Shown one piece after another: positions 52,897 to 61,174 of a stretch of DNA of 64,000 nucleotides (position 1 is its first letter; every line of letters starts with the position of its first letter). The notes beneath the pieces were generated by a model. That model saw only the letters and a program-made list of their open reading frames with translations. It was not told where the DNA came from and did no database searches. This DNA is from Thiohalocapsa sp. PB-PSB1 (GTDB lineage Bacteria; Pseudomonadota; Gammaproteobacteria; Chromatiales; Chromatiaceae). Location: positions 1,860,001 to 1,924,000 of the forward strand of contig CP050890.1 in NCBI GenBank assembly GCA_016745215.1. Reading direction: 5' to 3'. The translations under genes and the position numbers were made by a program.

Positions 52897-53268
52897 ATGC
52901 ATCAGGCTGGCCAGCTGCACCGCGACATCGCCCCGGACAATAGTCGCATCACTCCCGAAGGTCAGGTGTCTATGCATTGGCCGCGACCCTGTATCGCGCC
53001 ATCACCGGCATCAGCCCATCCGAGGCCCTCGACCGCGCCGAGCAGGATGACTTGAAACCCCCCGTCCGCACTCGGCCTCCGCTGGCCGCTGATGGCCGAG
53101 CAGACCCTGCTCGCTGGCTTGGCTATCAAAGCCGATGCGCGCATCCCGGACATCGCCACTTTGCAGCAGGGGTTGCAGTCGCGCCAAACGCCAGCGCAAC
53201 TGCCGTTTGCAACCTCTGCTGCGGCGCCAGCCGTATCATTTGGATACAGCCGAATCGGGGATGGTTGA
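52897..53268 (+). pseudogene. Decayed Ser/Thr protein kinase (C-terminal half)
   Basis: Readable in pieces: HQAGQLHRDIAPDNSRITPE contains the kinase catalytic loop HRDIAPDN. A frameshift and an internal deletion then remove the DFG and activation segment, and the text resumes as VYALAATLYRAITGISPSEA, the usual lobe-C sequence after the activation loop, followed by ALDRAEQDDLKPP. The end (AGLAIKADARIPDIATLQQG) matches the last kinase helix, with its conserved Arg. The N-lobe with the ATP site is absent. Kinases of this 'HRDIAPDN' type often sit with PP2C phosphatase genes, as the remnant next to it suggests. Confidence 0.75.
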
Positions 53269-53532
53269 TACAGACTTGGATGACGCGGACTGAGTCGAGA
53301 CGGATTTCGGGGACGCGCATCGAGACCGGCAAAGTCTGCCGTGGATACCGATCATTTCCGGCCCGGTGTTGCTTGCGCTGGTAGCGAGCACGCTGTGCAC
53401 CGCAATACGCGCTGCCAGGCCACCGCCAGCTTGACCGTGAAGCCCATCCGCCACTACCCAGCAGTCTGCGCAACGATGACAGGCGTTCTGGTTGTCGTTG
53501 CGGCCGCCGGCGTTGGTGATGCTAGCGGTCAT
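53236..53532 (-). pseudogene. Truncated PP2C-type phosphatase remnant
   Basis: On the minus strand the start reads TNAGGRNDNQNACHRCADCW and VVADGLHGQAGGGLAARIAV, which is the N-terminal pattern of bacterial PP2C phosphatases (R-x-D-N-Q-D then VVADGLGGxxGG). The metal-binding Asp of DNQD is Asn here. After about 60 residues the similarity stops and low-complexity sequence follows. Together with the kinase remnant on the other strand it suggests a lost phospho-signalling module. No function is expected. Confidence 0.65.
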
Positions 53533-53670
53533 GCAAACTCAGGTCCGGGGTTGCGATCTGCCGATAAACCAAAGGGAGTCGATTATTGACAGCAATGATA
53601 CCATCCGGACTTTTGCAATTTTTCACAACACTTTGAGCCAGACAGGCTCTGCACACCGAGGAACCTTACG

Positions 53671-54927
53671 ATGCCCTATCAGCATGTTCAAATCCCCAGC
53701 AATGGCGAGAAGATCGGCGTCAACGACGATTTCAGCCTACGTGTGCCGAAGCGACCGATTATTCCGTACATCGAGGGCGACGGTATCGGCATCGATATCA
53801 CACCAGCGCTGAAGGACGTGCTGGATGCCGCGGTTGAGAAGGCGTATGGCGGAGAGCGTGAGATTGCCTGGATGGAGATCTATGCCGGCGAAAAGTCCAC
53901 TCGTGTTTATGGGGATGATGTTTGGCTGCCGGATGAGACGCTGGATGCGGTCAAAGAATTCGTGGTATCGATCAAGGGGCCGCTGACGACTCCGGTGGGC
54001 GGCGGCATCCGTTCGTTGAATGTGACCTTGCGTCAGCAGTTGGATCTGTATGTGTGTTTGCGCCCAGTACGCTACTTTGCCGGCACGCCGAGCCCGCTCA
54101 AGGCACCGGAACACACCGACATGGTGATTTTTCGTGAAAATTCCGAGGATATTTATGCCGGCATCGAGTGGCAGAGCGGCACACCGGAGGCAAAAAAGGT
54201 CATCGATTTTCTACAGGATGAGATGGGCGTGAGCAAGATTCGCTTTCCGGCCAGCTCCGGTATCGGCGTCAAGCCGGTTTCCAGCGATGGCACGAAGCGC
54301 TTAGTGCGCAAGGCGATTCAGTATGCAATCGATAACGACCGCAAATCCATTACCCTAGTACACAAGGGTAATATCATGAAATTCACCGAGGGTGCGTTCA
54401 AGGAGTGGGGCTATGAGCTGGCCGCTGAGGAATTCGGTGCAGTGGAGATCGGCGGAGGCCCCTGGTGCAGTTTTAAGAATCCGAATACTGGCAATGAGAT
54501 TACGGTCAAGGATGTCATCGCCGATGCCTTCTTGCAGCAAATTTTGCTGCGACCAAAAGAGTATGACGTGATCGCGACGCTGAACCTGAACGGCGATTAT
54601 ATCTCCGATGCGCTGGCTGCCCAGGTTGGCGGTATCGGCATGGCACCGGGTGCGAATTTATCTGATACGGTAGCGATGTTCGAGGCCACCCATGGCACCG
54701 CGCCGAAGTATGCAGGCAGGGACATGGTTAACCCGAGTTCGCTGTTATTGTCTGGCGAGATGATGCTGCGGCACCTAGGTTGGACCGAGGCTGCGGATTT
54801 GGTGATCAAAGGAATCGAAGGGGCAATCTCGGCTAAGACCGTCACCTACGACCTGGAGCGGCTGATGGAGGGTGCCACCAAATTAAGCTGTTCGGAGTTC
54901 GCCGAGGCGGTGGCAGGGAATATGTGA
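53671..54927 (+). CDS. icd: NADP-dependent isocitrate dehydrogenase
   Basis: Converts isocitrate to 2-oxoglutarate in the citric acid cycle. The 418-residue protein is of the E. coli Icd type and length. GAGGAA lies 7 bp before the ATG. Conserved stretches are PYIEGDGIGIDITPALKDVL, the substrate site GGGIRSLNVTLRQQLDLYVC with the regulatory serine position (RSLNV), VIFRENSEDIYAGIEW, and the metal and cofactor region EYDVIATLNLNGDYISDALA followed by EATHGTAPKYAG. The last residues (SEFAEAVAGNM) match the usual end. The flanking cspD-clpSA order is as in other gammaproteobacteria. A weak inverted pair TTCCCGG/CCGGGAA (54935-54976) after the stop is a poor terminator candidate because of its long loop. 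Confidence 0.97.
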   Translation: MPYQHVQIPSNGEKIGVNDDFSLRVPKRPIIPYIEGDGIGIDITPALKDVLDAAVEKAYGGEREIAWMEIYAGEKSTRVYGDDVWLPDETLDAVKEFVVSIKGPLTTPVGGGIRSLNVTLRQQLDLYVCLRPVRYFAGTPSPLKAPEHTDMVIFRENSEDIYAGIEWQSGTPEAKKVIDFLQDEMGVSKIRFPASSGIGVKPVSSDGTKRLVRKAIQYAIDNDRKSITLVHKGNIMKFTEGAFKEWGYELAAEEFGAVEIGGGPWCSFKNPNTGNEITVKDVIADAFLQQILLRPKEYDVIATLNLNGDYISDALAAQVGGIGMAPGANLSDTVAMFEATHGTAPKYAGRDMVNPSSLLLSGEMMLRHLGWTEAADLVIKGIEGAISAKTVTYDLERLMEGATKLSCSEFAEAVAGNM

Positions 54928-55103
54928 GGTAGGATTCCCGGTTCGATTGGGTTCAGCGGCGCAAAAAAGCCGGGAACGACAAACGGGATTAAAAAACCGG
55001 TCAAAAAAATTGGGAGCGGTGCCGATCGGCCTCGCCCCCATTCAGTTATCGTTTTATGGGAATGCTCGGGGCAGACCTGAGGTGGTGGCTTGTGGCCAAC
55101 GCC

Positions 55104-55313
55104 TTAGAGTGCTGCTTGCTGAACCCGAGCCGCATGCAGGCCTTTCGGACCCTGGCTTAGTTCAAACTCGACCTTTTGGCCCTCCTTTAGTGTCTTGTAG
55201 CCCTCCATCTCGATGGACGAGAAGTGGACAAAGACATCTTCTTGACGGTCATCGGGCTTTACAAAGCCATAACCCTTTGCGTTGTTGAACCATTTTACGG
55301 TGCCAGTGGACAT
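55104..55313 (-). CDS. cspD: Cold-shock domain protein, CspD-like
   Basis: A 69-residue single cold-shock domain. Both RNA-binding motifs are seen: KWFNNAKGYGFV (RNP-1 region) and DVFVHFSSIEMEGYKTL (RNP-2 region). The start at 55313 has a strong GGAGGAG 8 bp upstream; a longer frame adds non-family residues. The product is slightly shorter than E. coli CspD and ends LHAARVQQAAL. It is divergently placed from clpS, the same arrangement as cspD-clpS in enteric bacteria, which is why the CspD name is used. CspD proteins bind single-stranded nucleic acid and can block replication in slow growth; that role is carried over from the family. Confidence 0.9.
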   Translation of the reverse strand: MSTGTVKWFNNAKGYGFVKPDDRQEDVFVHFSSIEMEGYKTLKEGQKVEFELSQGPKGLHAARVQQAAL

Positions 55314-55658
55314 GGCGGATACTCCTCCGGGGTCTCTCGTCTTGCTTTGGAAAGTAGATTGTTTCGTTATTGTGAGTCGCCGACGGCGTCGAGGCAGCCG
55401 GTCGAAACTCAACCCAGGACTTTGTATTCCGGGGTTTCGTATCTGCTTAGTATAGTCTGCAAAATTGATAGGTCAATCCGTAGCGGAAATCGAGCAAACC
55501 GGGTACGATCCAAAGGATCGCCATTTACCACCGTGGCACGGGCGAATGCGGCCGGGGGCTGTATTTTTCCTGGTACAACCCTTACAAATGAGTTGAACTG
55601 GAGAACGACCGATCGTTCTCATATCTCTTACTAACGTTAGAATATGAACTGAATTATC
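55314..55658. promoter_or_regulatory. Divergent cspD/clpS promoter region
   Basis: A 345-bp spacer that must carry both promoters. It is AT-richer than its surroundings. A perfect 8-bp inverted repeat lies at 55601-55620, 38 bp before the clpS start (listed separately). No open frame is supported. Confidence 0.6.
55601..55620. promoter_or_regulatory. Perfect inverted repeat upstream of clpS (operator or leader hairpin)
   Basis: GAGAACGA-CCGA-TCGTTCTC, 8-bp arms with a 4-base centre. Its position 38 bp before clpS would suit an operator or an mRNA leader hairpin. The binding protein is unknown. Confidence 0.4.
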
Positions 55659-55982
55659 ATGAGTGAGCGGCATACCGGTGAAGATCAGGACTCGGGTCTC
55701 GTCGTTCAGGAGTCGAAACCCGAGCTGAAACAACCGCCACGGTACAAGGTGTTGATCGTCAACGACGACTACACACCCATGGAGTTCGTTGTACACGTGC
55801 TCGAGACCTTTTTCGGCATGAGTCGCGAAAAAGCCACTCAAGTCATGCTGCACGTGCATACACGTGGTGTTGGCGTCTGTGGTGTCTTCAGTCGAGATAT
55901 CGCCGAGACCAAGGTCACACAGGTGAATGATTTCAGCCGTGAGAATCATCACCCTCTGTTATGCACGATGGAGGAAGCATGA
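55659..55982 (+). CDS. clpS: ClpS adaptor of the ClpAP protease
   Basis: Small adaptor that binds N-end-rule substrates and hands them to ClpA. The 107-residue protein has a flexible N-terminal tail of about 27 residues and the folded core PPRYKVLIVNDDYTPMEFVV. The N-degron pocket residues (NDD, the TPMEFVV gatekeeper Met and the HVHTRG-type histidine) are all present: VMLHVHTRGVGVCGVFSRDI. It ends NHHPLLCTMEEA, as usual. clpA follows after 193 bp. The transferases bpt and aat, which create ClpS substrates, lie 4-5 kb downstream, so the whole N-end-rule route is represented in this window. Confidence 0.96.
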   Translation: MSERHTGEDQDSGLVVQESKPELKQPPRYKVLIVNDDYTPMEFVVHVLETFFGMSREKATQVMLHVHTRGVGVCGVFSRDIAETKVTQVNDFSRENHHPLLCTMEEA

Positions 55983-56175
55983 TTCTGTCCACCGCAGTAC
56001 AGGCAGCCTTCCGAGACACGAGCCGGGGAAAGATCCTAATGTTGATCCTCAGCAATGCATTTATCTCCAAAGAGCGATTAGCTGGTCAATCATCACCGCA
56101 AACGAATAATCATTTCAGATACATTCACTCTAAATCAGACCTTTCCCCGAAAACACACCCTGCAGGGTTCCGCAC

Positions 56176-58440
56176 ATGTTAAGCAAAGAGCTCGAATTCA
56201 CCCTGAATCATGCGTTCAAAGAGGCGCGGGAAAAACGGCACGAGTACATGACGGTCGAGCATTTGCTGCTGTGTCTGCTCGACAATCCGGCCGCGGCCAA
56301 GGTACTTCGCGCCTGTGGCGCCGATGACGGCAAGCTGCGCAAAGACATAACTACCTTCATTGAAGAAACGACGCCACTGATCGCTCAGGGCGATCCACGT
56401 GAGACACAGCCCACCCTTGGATTCCAGCGCGTATTACAGCGGGCGGTATTCCACGTTCAGTCCGCCGGCAAGAAAGAGGTCACTGGTACTAACGTACTCG
56501 TGGCGCTGTTCAGCGAGCAGGACAGCCAAGCAGTGTATCTACTGAACCAGCAAGACGTATCACGGTTGGATGTAGTCAATTACATCTCCCATGGTATTTC
56601 CAAGGTGCCTGGTGAAGATCGAGGCGACGATACGCAGGGAGAGACCGAAGAGGCTCGGGGTGACGAAAAAGAAGCCGCCAGCCCGCTGGATAATTTCGCT
56701 ACCAATCTCAATGAGGTAGCGCGTCAGGGGCGGATCGATCCGCTGATCGGCCGCGCCGAAGAGGTCGAACGCACCGCGCAGATTCTATGTCGGCGGCGCA
56801 AGAACAATCCTTTATTAGTGGGAGAAGCCGGGGTCGGCAAAACCGCTATCGCCGAGGGGCTGGCGAAGAAAATTGTCGACGGCGAGGTGCCGGATGTGCT
56901 CGCGGATGCAGTCGTTTATGCGCTCGACCTGGGCTCCTTGGTGGCAGGCACCAAATACCGGGGCGACTTTGAAAAGCGGCTCAAGGCGGTGCTTGCAGAA
57001 CTCAAGCGCAAGCCACATTCAATCTTATTTATTGACGAAATTCACACCATCATTGGTGCCGGCGCTGCCTCCGGCGGCGTCATGGATGCGTCGAATCTGA
57101 TCAAGCCTGTGTTAGCCTCAGGCGATCTGCGCTGCATTGGCTCGACCACCTATCAGGAATTCCGTGGCATTTTCGAGAAGGACAGGGCATTGACGCGCCG
57201 GTTCCAAAAAATCGATGTGCATGAACCCTCGGTGGATGAGACCGTCGAAATCCTGAAGGGGCTAAGGAAGCGCTTTGAAGAGCACCATCAAGTCGCTTAC
57301 ACCACTCCGGCATTGCGCGCTGCCGCCGAACTCTCGGCTAAGTACATTAATGATCGGCACCTACCGGATAAGGCCATCGATGTCATTGACGAGGCCGGTG
57401 CCAATGTACAGCTGAAGCCGGTCGCAAAGCGGAAAAAGCGTATTGATGTGACTGATGTGGAAGCGATTGTCGCTAAAATCGCCCGCATCCCACCGAAAAA
57501 GGTGTCGATGTCCGACACTGAGGCATTGCGTAACCTGGATCGTGATCTGAAGATGGTTGTGTACGGCCAAGAAGATGCGATCGATGCGCTGACCTCGGCC
57601 ATTCGCATGAACCGGTCAGGTCTCAGTAACGAAGAGAAGCCCATCGGCTCGTTCCTGTTTACAGGCCCCACTGGCGTCGGCAAGACCGAAGTCACTCGCC
57701 AACTTGCACGCATTCTCGGCATGGAGCTGATTCGCTTCGATATGTCTGAGTACATGGAGCGACACACTGTATCGCGCCTGATCGGAGCACCACCTGGCTA
57801 TGTTGGCTTCGACCAAGGCGGCTTGCTGACCGAAGATGTGACCAAGCATCCACATTCCGTATTGCTTCTTGATGAGATCGAGAAAGCGCATCCGGATGTA
57901 TTCAATCTGCTGCTTCAGGTCATGGACCATGGATCGTTGACCGACAACAATGGTCGCAAGGCGGATTTTCGCAATGTGGTGCTGGTGATGACCACAAACG
58001 CGGGTGCTGAGGAAACGAGCCGGCGGTCCATCGGTTTTACTGAACAAGATCACTCCAGCGACGGTATGGAGGCGTTGAAACGCGTATTCTCGCCGGAGTT
58101 CCGCAATCGGCTTGATGCGGTGGTACAGTTCGGTTCATTGGCACCGGAGACGATTGCCAGCGTCGTCGACAAGTTCATTTTCGAGCTGGAGGCGCAGCTC
58201 GTGGACAAAAAGGTATCGCTGATCGTCGAACCGGAAGCAAAAGCCTGGATCGCGGAGAAAGGCTATGATCCCAAAATGGGAGCTCGGCCCATGGCACGGG
58301 TAATTCAGAACGAAATTAAGAAACCGCTGGCTAACGAGCTCTTGTTTGGCGAATTGGCAAATGGCGGCACGGTCACGGTGAGGCTCGGCGAGAATGATGA
58401 ATTAGCCTTCACTTTCGAGGTCGAACAAGAAACTGCTTAA
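56176..58440 (+). CDS. clpA: ClpA ATPase subunit of the ClpAP protease
   Basis: A 754-residue AAA+ unfoldase. Residues 1-145 are the double Clp-N domain that docks ClpS (MLSKELEFTLNHAFKEAREK). An acidic linker (GDDTQGETEEARGDEKE) follows. D1 Walker A is GEAGVGKTAIAEG near residue 216 and Walker B ILFIDEIHTIIGAG; D2 Walker A is GPTGVGKTEVTRQ near 497 with Walker B VLLLDEIEKAHPDV. The ClpP-binding loop Ile-Gly-Leu type motif appears as RSIGFTEQD; the consensus I-G-L/F is kept. Length equals E. coli ClpA (758). It has only a weak ribosome-binding site, so coupling to clpS levels is uncertain. Confidence 0.97.
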   Translation: MLSKELEFTLNHAFKEAREKRHEYMTVEHLLLCLLDNPAAAKVLRACGADDGKLRKDITTFIEETTPLIAQGDPRETQPTLGFQRVLQRAVFHVQSAGKKEVTGTNVLVALFSEQDSQAVYLLNQQDVSRLDVVNYISHGISKVPGEDRGDDTQGETEEARGDEKEAASPLDNFATNLNEVARQGRIDPLIGRAEEVERTAQILCRRRKNNPLLVGEAGVGKTAIAEGLAKKIVDGEVPDVLADAVVYALDLGSLVAGTKYRGDFEKRLKAVLAELKRKPHSILFIDEIHTIIGAGAASGGVMDASNLIKPVLASGDLRCIGSTTYQEFRGIFEKDRALTRRFQKIDVHEPSVDETVEILKGLRKRFEEHHQVAYTTPALRAAAELSAKYINDRHLPDKAIDVIDEAGANVQLKPVAKRKKRIDVTDVEAIVAKIARIPPKKVSMSDTEALRNLDRDLKMVVYGQEDAIDALTSAIRMNRSGLSNEEKPIGSFLFTGPTGVGKTEVTRQLARILGMELIRFDMSEYMERHTVSRLIGAPPGYVGFDQGGLLTEDVTKHPHSVLLLDEIEKAHPDVFNLLLQVMDHGSLTDNNGRKADFRNVVLVMTTNAGAEETSRRSIGFTEQDHSSDGMEALKRVFSPEFRNRLDAVVQFGSLAPETIASVVDKFIFELEAQLVDKKVSLIVEPEAKAWIAEKGYDPKMGARPMARVIQNEIKKPLANELLFGELANGGTVTVRLGENDELAFTFEVEQETA

Positions 58441-59110
58441 ATAACCAAGAGCAGTTTCCAGCAAAGTACGATGATGAGAGCGGGGAATGTCGCCTCGCCC
58501 TCACCATCCTGAAGAATCTAATGGCACAATCCGCCCAGCACGCCCTAGAGCAAGTTCCACGATCAAATAACATATCTTTCTAGAACTCTCGAGGTTAGAA
58601 CCAGGAAACGCATGAAAAGGGACTCTGGTTTGACGTACTATCCAGCTCGTTTTCGAAGTTCTTACGCTTTTCCTCACTCTACTTTGTTAACAGCGATGTT
58701 CATGCTGCTCGGGCGTTACCTACGTAAAATGTTTACCTCTTCACCCAGGATGAAATTTGATGCACCGCAAAGACGCGGAGAAAGAGAATGCATTCGCCTT
58801 GACTTTGCCGCGCACTCTGCGTCTCTGCGGTAAATTATTTCATTCTTTGAAGAACAGCACCCGGTAGACGTCCGGTTGCTCATGTCCTGATGTCATCTCC
58901 CAACCCGAAATCCATGGCGCTGATTGGTTCTGCCGGTTAGTTCGGCTATGTCTTGGATGATTCATCCAAGGAGTCTATCAGTCGATTAAGGAAGATTCGA
59001 TGCGGCGATGCATTATTGATCGCTGAGCAATGGATCTATCCCGCAGGTCGGCATGAGTCCATTAGCGTTCCATGAGAGATGCATGAGAGGCTGAACCGAA
59101 AAAATATCGG
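58441..59110. other. Spacer between clpA and infA
   Basis: No gene and no tRNA is visible (enteric bacteria often have serW here). It contains element II copy 5. The remaining sequence is stop-rich with no clear hairpin after clpA. Confidence 0.5.
58751..58863 (-). repeat. Element II copy 5 (inverted)
   Basis: In reverse complement it reads 'gggtgctgttcttcaaagaa', then 'accgcagagacgcagagtgc', then 'tctccgcgtctttgcggtgc'. It is a full copy with the internal hairpin intact. Confidence 0.75.
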
Positions 59111-59329
59111 TCAGCGCACGCGGTAAGTGATTCGACCCTTGGTAAGATCGTAAGGCGTGAGTTCGACCGTGACCTTATCTCCGGTCAGAATGCGAATGTA
59201 GTGTTTGCGCATCTTGCCGGAAATGTGTGCGGTTACAGTATGGCCATTTTCCAACTCGACACGAAACATCGTGTTGGGTAGGGTCTCGGTGACTGTACCT
59301 TCCATCTGAATGACGTCTTCTTTAGCCAT
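59111..59329 (-). CDS. infA: Translation initiation factor IF-1
   Basis: The 72-residue protein is a single S1/OB-fold domain: MAKEDVIQMEGTVTETLPNT, FRVELENGHTVTAHISGKMR, and KHYIRILTGDKVTVELTPYD ending LTKGRITYRVR. It occupies the ribosomal A-site during initiation. Sequence and length match the family. It is on the minus strand, facing away from bpt and aat upstream on the same strand. The leader is AT-rich with no strong Shine-Dalgarno sequence. Its position between clpA and the aat/bpt genes is the common gammaproteobacterial one. Confidence 0.98.
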   Translation of the reverse strand: MAKEDVIQMEGTVTETLPNTMFRVELENGHTVTAHISGKMRKHYIRILTGDKVTVELTPYDLTKGRITYRVR

Positions 59330-59560
59330 AGTAATAGAGGAAAAAATAAAGAGGTGGGTTAGGATTAATGTGGTAACTGCTGAGATGGCAGATCATTCGA
59401 AAAATTGAAATAATCCTTTGCTTTTGTTCGTTTTCTCTGGGTGTTCAATCTTCTGGTAGGAGGATTTTCAACATCCGACTTGCTTTTTTGGGTCGAGCAA
59501 GATCAAGAGTGCTGATGAGCCGAGCGCGCCAGTATAGCATAGAGTGGCAACGCCAATACC

Positions 59561-59607
59561 AGTGACTGGTGACTGGTGACTGGTGACTGGTGACTGGTGA
59601 CTGGTGA
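59561..59607 (+). repeat. 7-bp tandem repeat (gtgactg)n
   Basis: Between six and seven units of 'gtgactg' (agtgactggtgactggtgac and onward), within the 300-bp spacer between bpt and infA. It lies about 20 bp past the bpt stop. Confidence 0.95.
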
Positions 59608-59628
59608 ACTATGCCAAGATGCTGTGCA

Positions 59629-60381
59629 TTAGTAGGGTATCGTTTTGCCACGCTCAAAGCGTTCCCATCCATGTCCGTTCCAGGCTTCCAGTGGGCGAAA
59701 ATTCTCCTTGTATCGCATCTTTTGGCTCTCGCCAATCCAATACCCGAGATAGAGATAGCCGAGATTCATTCGCTGTGCCTCGCGGATTTGACCCAATACC
59801 GCGTAGGTTCCGAGGGCGCGCCGTCCTTGCTCTGGATCAAAAAAGGTATAGACCGCCGACAGACCGTCGCTGAATAGATCGGTTACGGCAACTCCGAGCA
59901 ATGTGCCGTCATTACCCCGCAGCTCGATAAATCGGGTCTCGCCACCCCAGGGTGCCAACAGAAAGCGGGCGTAAGTTTCGATGGATACATCTTCTGCCAT
60001 GTCGCCGTCGCCATGGCGCTGATTCAGGTAGCGTTCATAGAGCTGATAGTGTTCGATTTCCAGCTCCGCTGATCGCACCACGAGCCGAACATCTTCGGCG
60101 TTGCGGCGCAAGTTGCGGCGTTGGGAGCGGTTGGGTTGAAATTCCGCGACTGGAATGCGGATGGGTACACACCTCTGGCATCCTCGACAGGCGGGCCGGT
60201 AAAAGTGCTGTCCGCTGCGCCGGAATCCGATCTGTTGCAGCCATTGGGCGCGTTCTCCGTCGACCCGTGCCAGTGGATCGACAAACAGGGTGCGGGCTTG
60301 ACGGCCTTCGATATACGAGCAATCGTGTTCACCGGTCAGGTAAAGCTGCAGGTCGCCACGGCTGGAGGTATCACGATGCAT
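59629..60381 (-). CDS. bpt: Aspartate/glutamate leucyltransferase Bpt (ATE-family)
   Basis: Adds leucine to the N-terminus of proteins starting with Asp or Glu, making them ClpS/ClpAP substrates. From the ATG at 60381 (GAGGG 6 bp upstream) it has 250 residues. ATE motifs are present: HDCSYIEGRQARTLFVDP, the cysteine motif FYRPACRGCQRCVPIRIP, and RFIELRG, AVYTFFDPEQGRRALGTYA and YLYLGYWIGES in the C-terminal domain. A longer frame to 60552 overlaps aat in a different frame and is not used. The start overlaps the aat stop by 11 bp, so the two transferases are co-translated. Confidence 0.95.
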   Translation of the reverse strand: MHRDTSSRGDLQLYLTGEHDCSYIEGRQARTLFVDPLARVDGERAQWLQQIGFRRSGQHFYRPACRGCQRCVPIRIPVAEFQPNRSQRRNLRRNAEDVRLVVRSAELEIEHYQLYERYLNQRHGDGDMAEDVSIETYARFLLAPWGGETRFIELRGNDGTLLGVAVTDLFSDGLSAVYTFFDPEQGRRALGTYAVLGQIREAQRMNLGYLYLGYWIGESQKMRYKENFRPLEAWNGHGWERFERGKTIPY

Positions 60382-61174
60382 GTCTACCCTCGGTTTCGCG
60401 GCTTGCCATGTTGTCGGCATGCTCGCAGGTTGTTGGGCTGGCGTCTGCTGGGCTGGCATCCCAGGGTTGGTCCCAACAACCGGTCGGGGACGGCCGGTCG
60501 CGCAGCTGTTCCAGCATGTGGATGAATTTGGTGCGTGGTATGTGTCGCGCACCCATCCGCAGCAAATGGTCGGTCTGTACCTGGCAATCGATTAACCTAA
60601 AATTCCATGTGCTCAGCCGACGGCAAAGGTATACCAAAGCAATTTTGGATGCGTTGTCAATGCGGGTGAACATCGATTCACCAAAAAATGCGGCACCGAC
60701 AGCGATACCATAGAGCCCGCCGGCCAGCATGCCGTCTTTCCAGACTTCCACCGAATGTGCGATGCCAAGCGCGTGCAGCTTTCGATAGGCGCTGATCATT
60801 TCTGGCATTAGCCAGGTGCCGCCACCGGGTTCTCTCGGCATGGCGCAGGCATGGATTACCGAGCGGAAATCCCGATCCATGGTCACCTCGAAGGGACTCT
60901 TGCGTAGAAATTTGCGCAGACTGCGGGATATGCGGATCTCGTCGGGAACCAAGATCGTGCGCGGGTCCGGAGACCACCAGAGGATTGGATCGTTCTCGCC
61001 ATACCAGGGAAAGATGCCGTGACGATAGGCATGGATCAGGCGCTTAACGCTGAGGTCGCCGCCAATGGCAAGCAGCCCGTCGGGTTCGGTTAACGCCTCG
61101 CTCACTGGTGGGAACGATCCGCTCGGGTCGTTGGCTGCCAGCAAATAGGGTATGTTGTTCGCTCTACGGATCAA
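60371..61174 (-). CDS. aat: Leucyl/phenylalanyl-tRNA-protein transferase
   Basis: Transfers Leu or Phe to proteins with N-terminal Lys or Arg, the second branch of the bacterial N-end rule. The 267-residue protein has the family signature YRHGIFPWYGENDPILWWSPDPR split over residues 50-72, and later EVTMDRDFRSVIHACA, GTWLMPEM, AHSVEVWKDGMLAGGLYG and GESMF. The C-terminal tail after HMLEQLRD is about 35 residues longer than in E. coli and overlaps the bpt start. Its own start overlaps the upstream FemAB-like gene by 4 bp (ATGA). Three overlapping genes indicate one operon. Confidence 0.96.
   Translation of the reverse strand: MIRRANNIPYLLAANDPSGSFPPVSEALTEPDGLLAIGGDLSVKRLIHAYRHGIFPWYGENDPILWWSPDPRTILVPDEIRISRSLRKFLRKSPFEVTMDRDFRSVIHACAMPREPGGGTWLMPEMISAYRKLHALGIAHSVEVWKDGMLAGGLYGIAVGAAFFGESMFTRIDNASKIALVYLCRRLSTWNFRLIDCQVQTDHLLRMGARHIPRTKFIHMLEQLRDRPSPTGCWDQPWDASPADASPTTCEHADNMASRETEGRHAS

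Noticed and set aside
54935..54976. Terminator after icd
   Set aside because: The arms are only 7 bp with a 28-base loop and no T-run follows.
58441..59110. tRNA-Ser gene expected between clpA and infA as in enteric bacteria
   Set aside because: No cloverleaf, CCA end or T-loop motif could be found.
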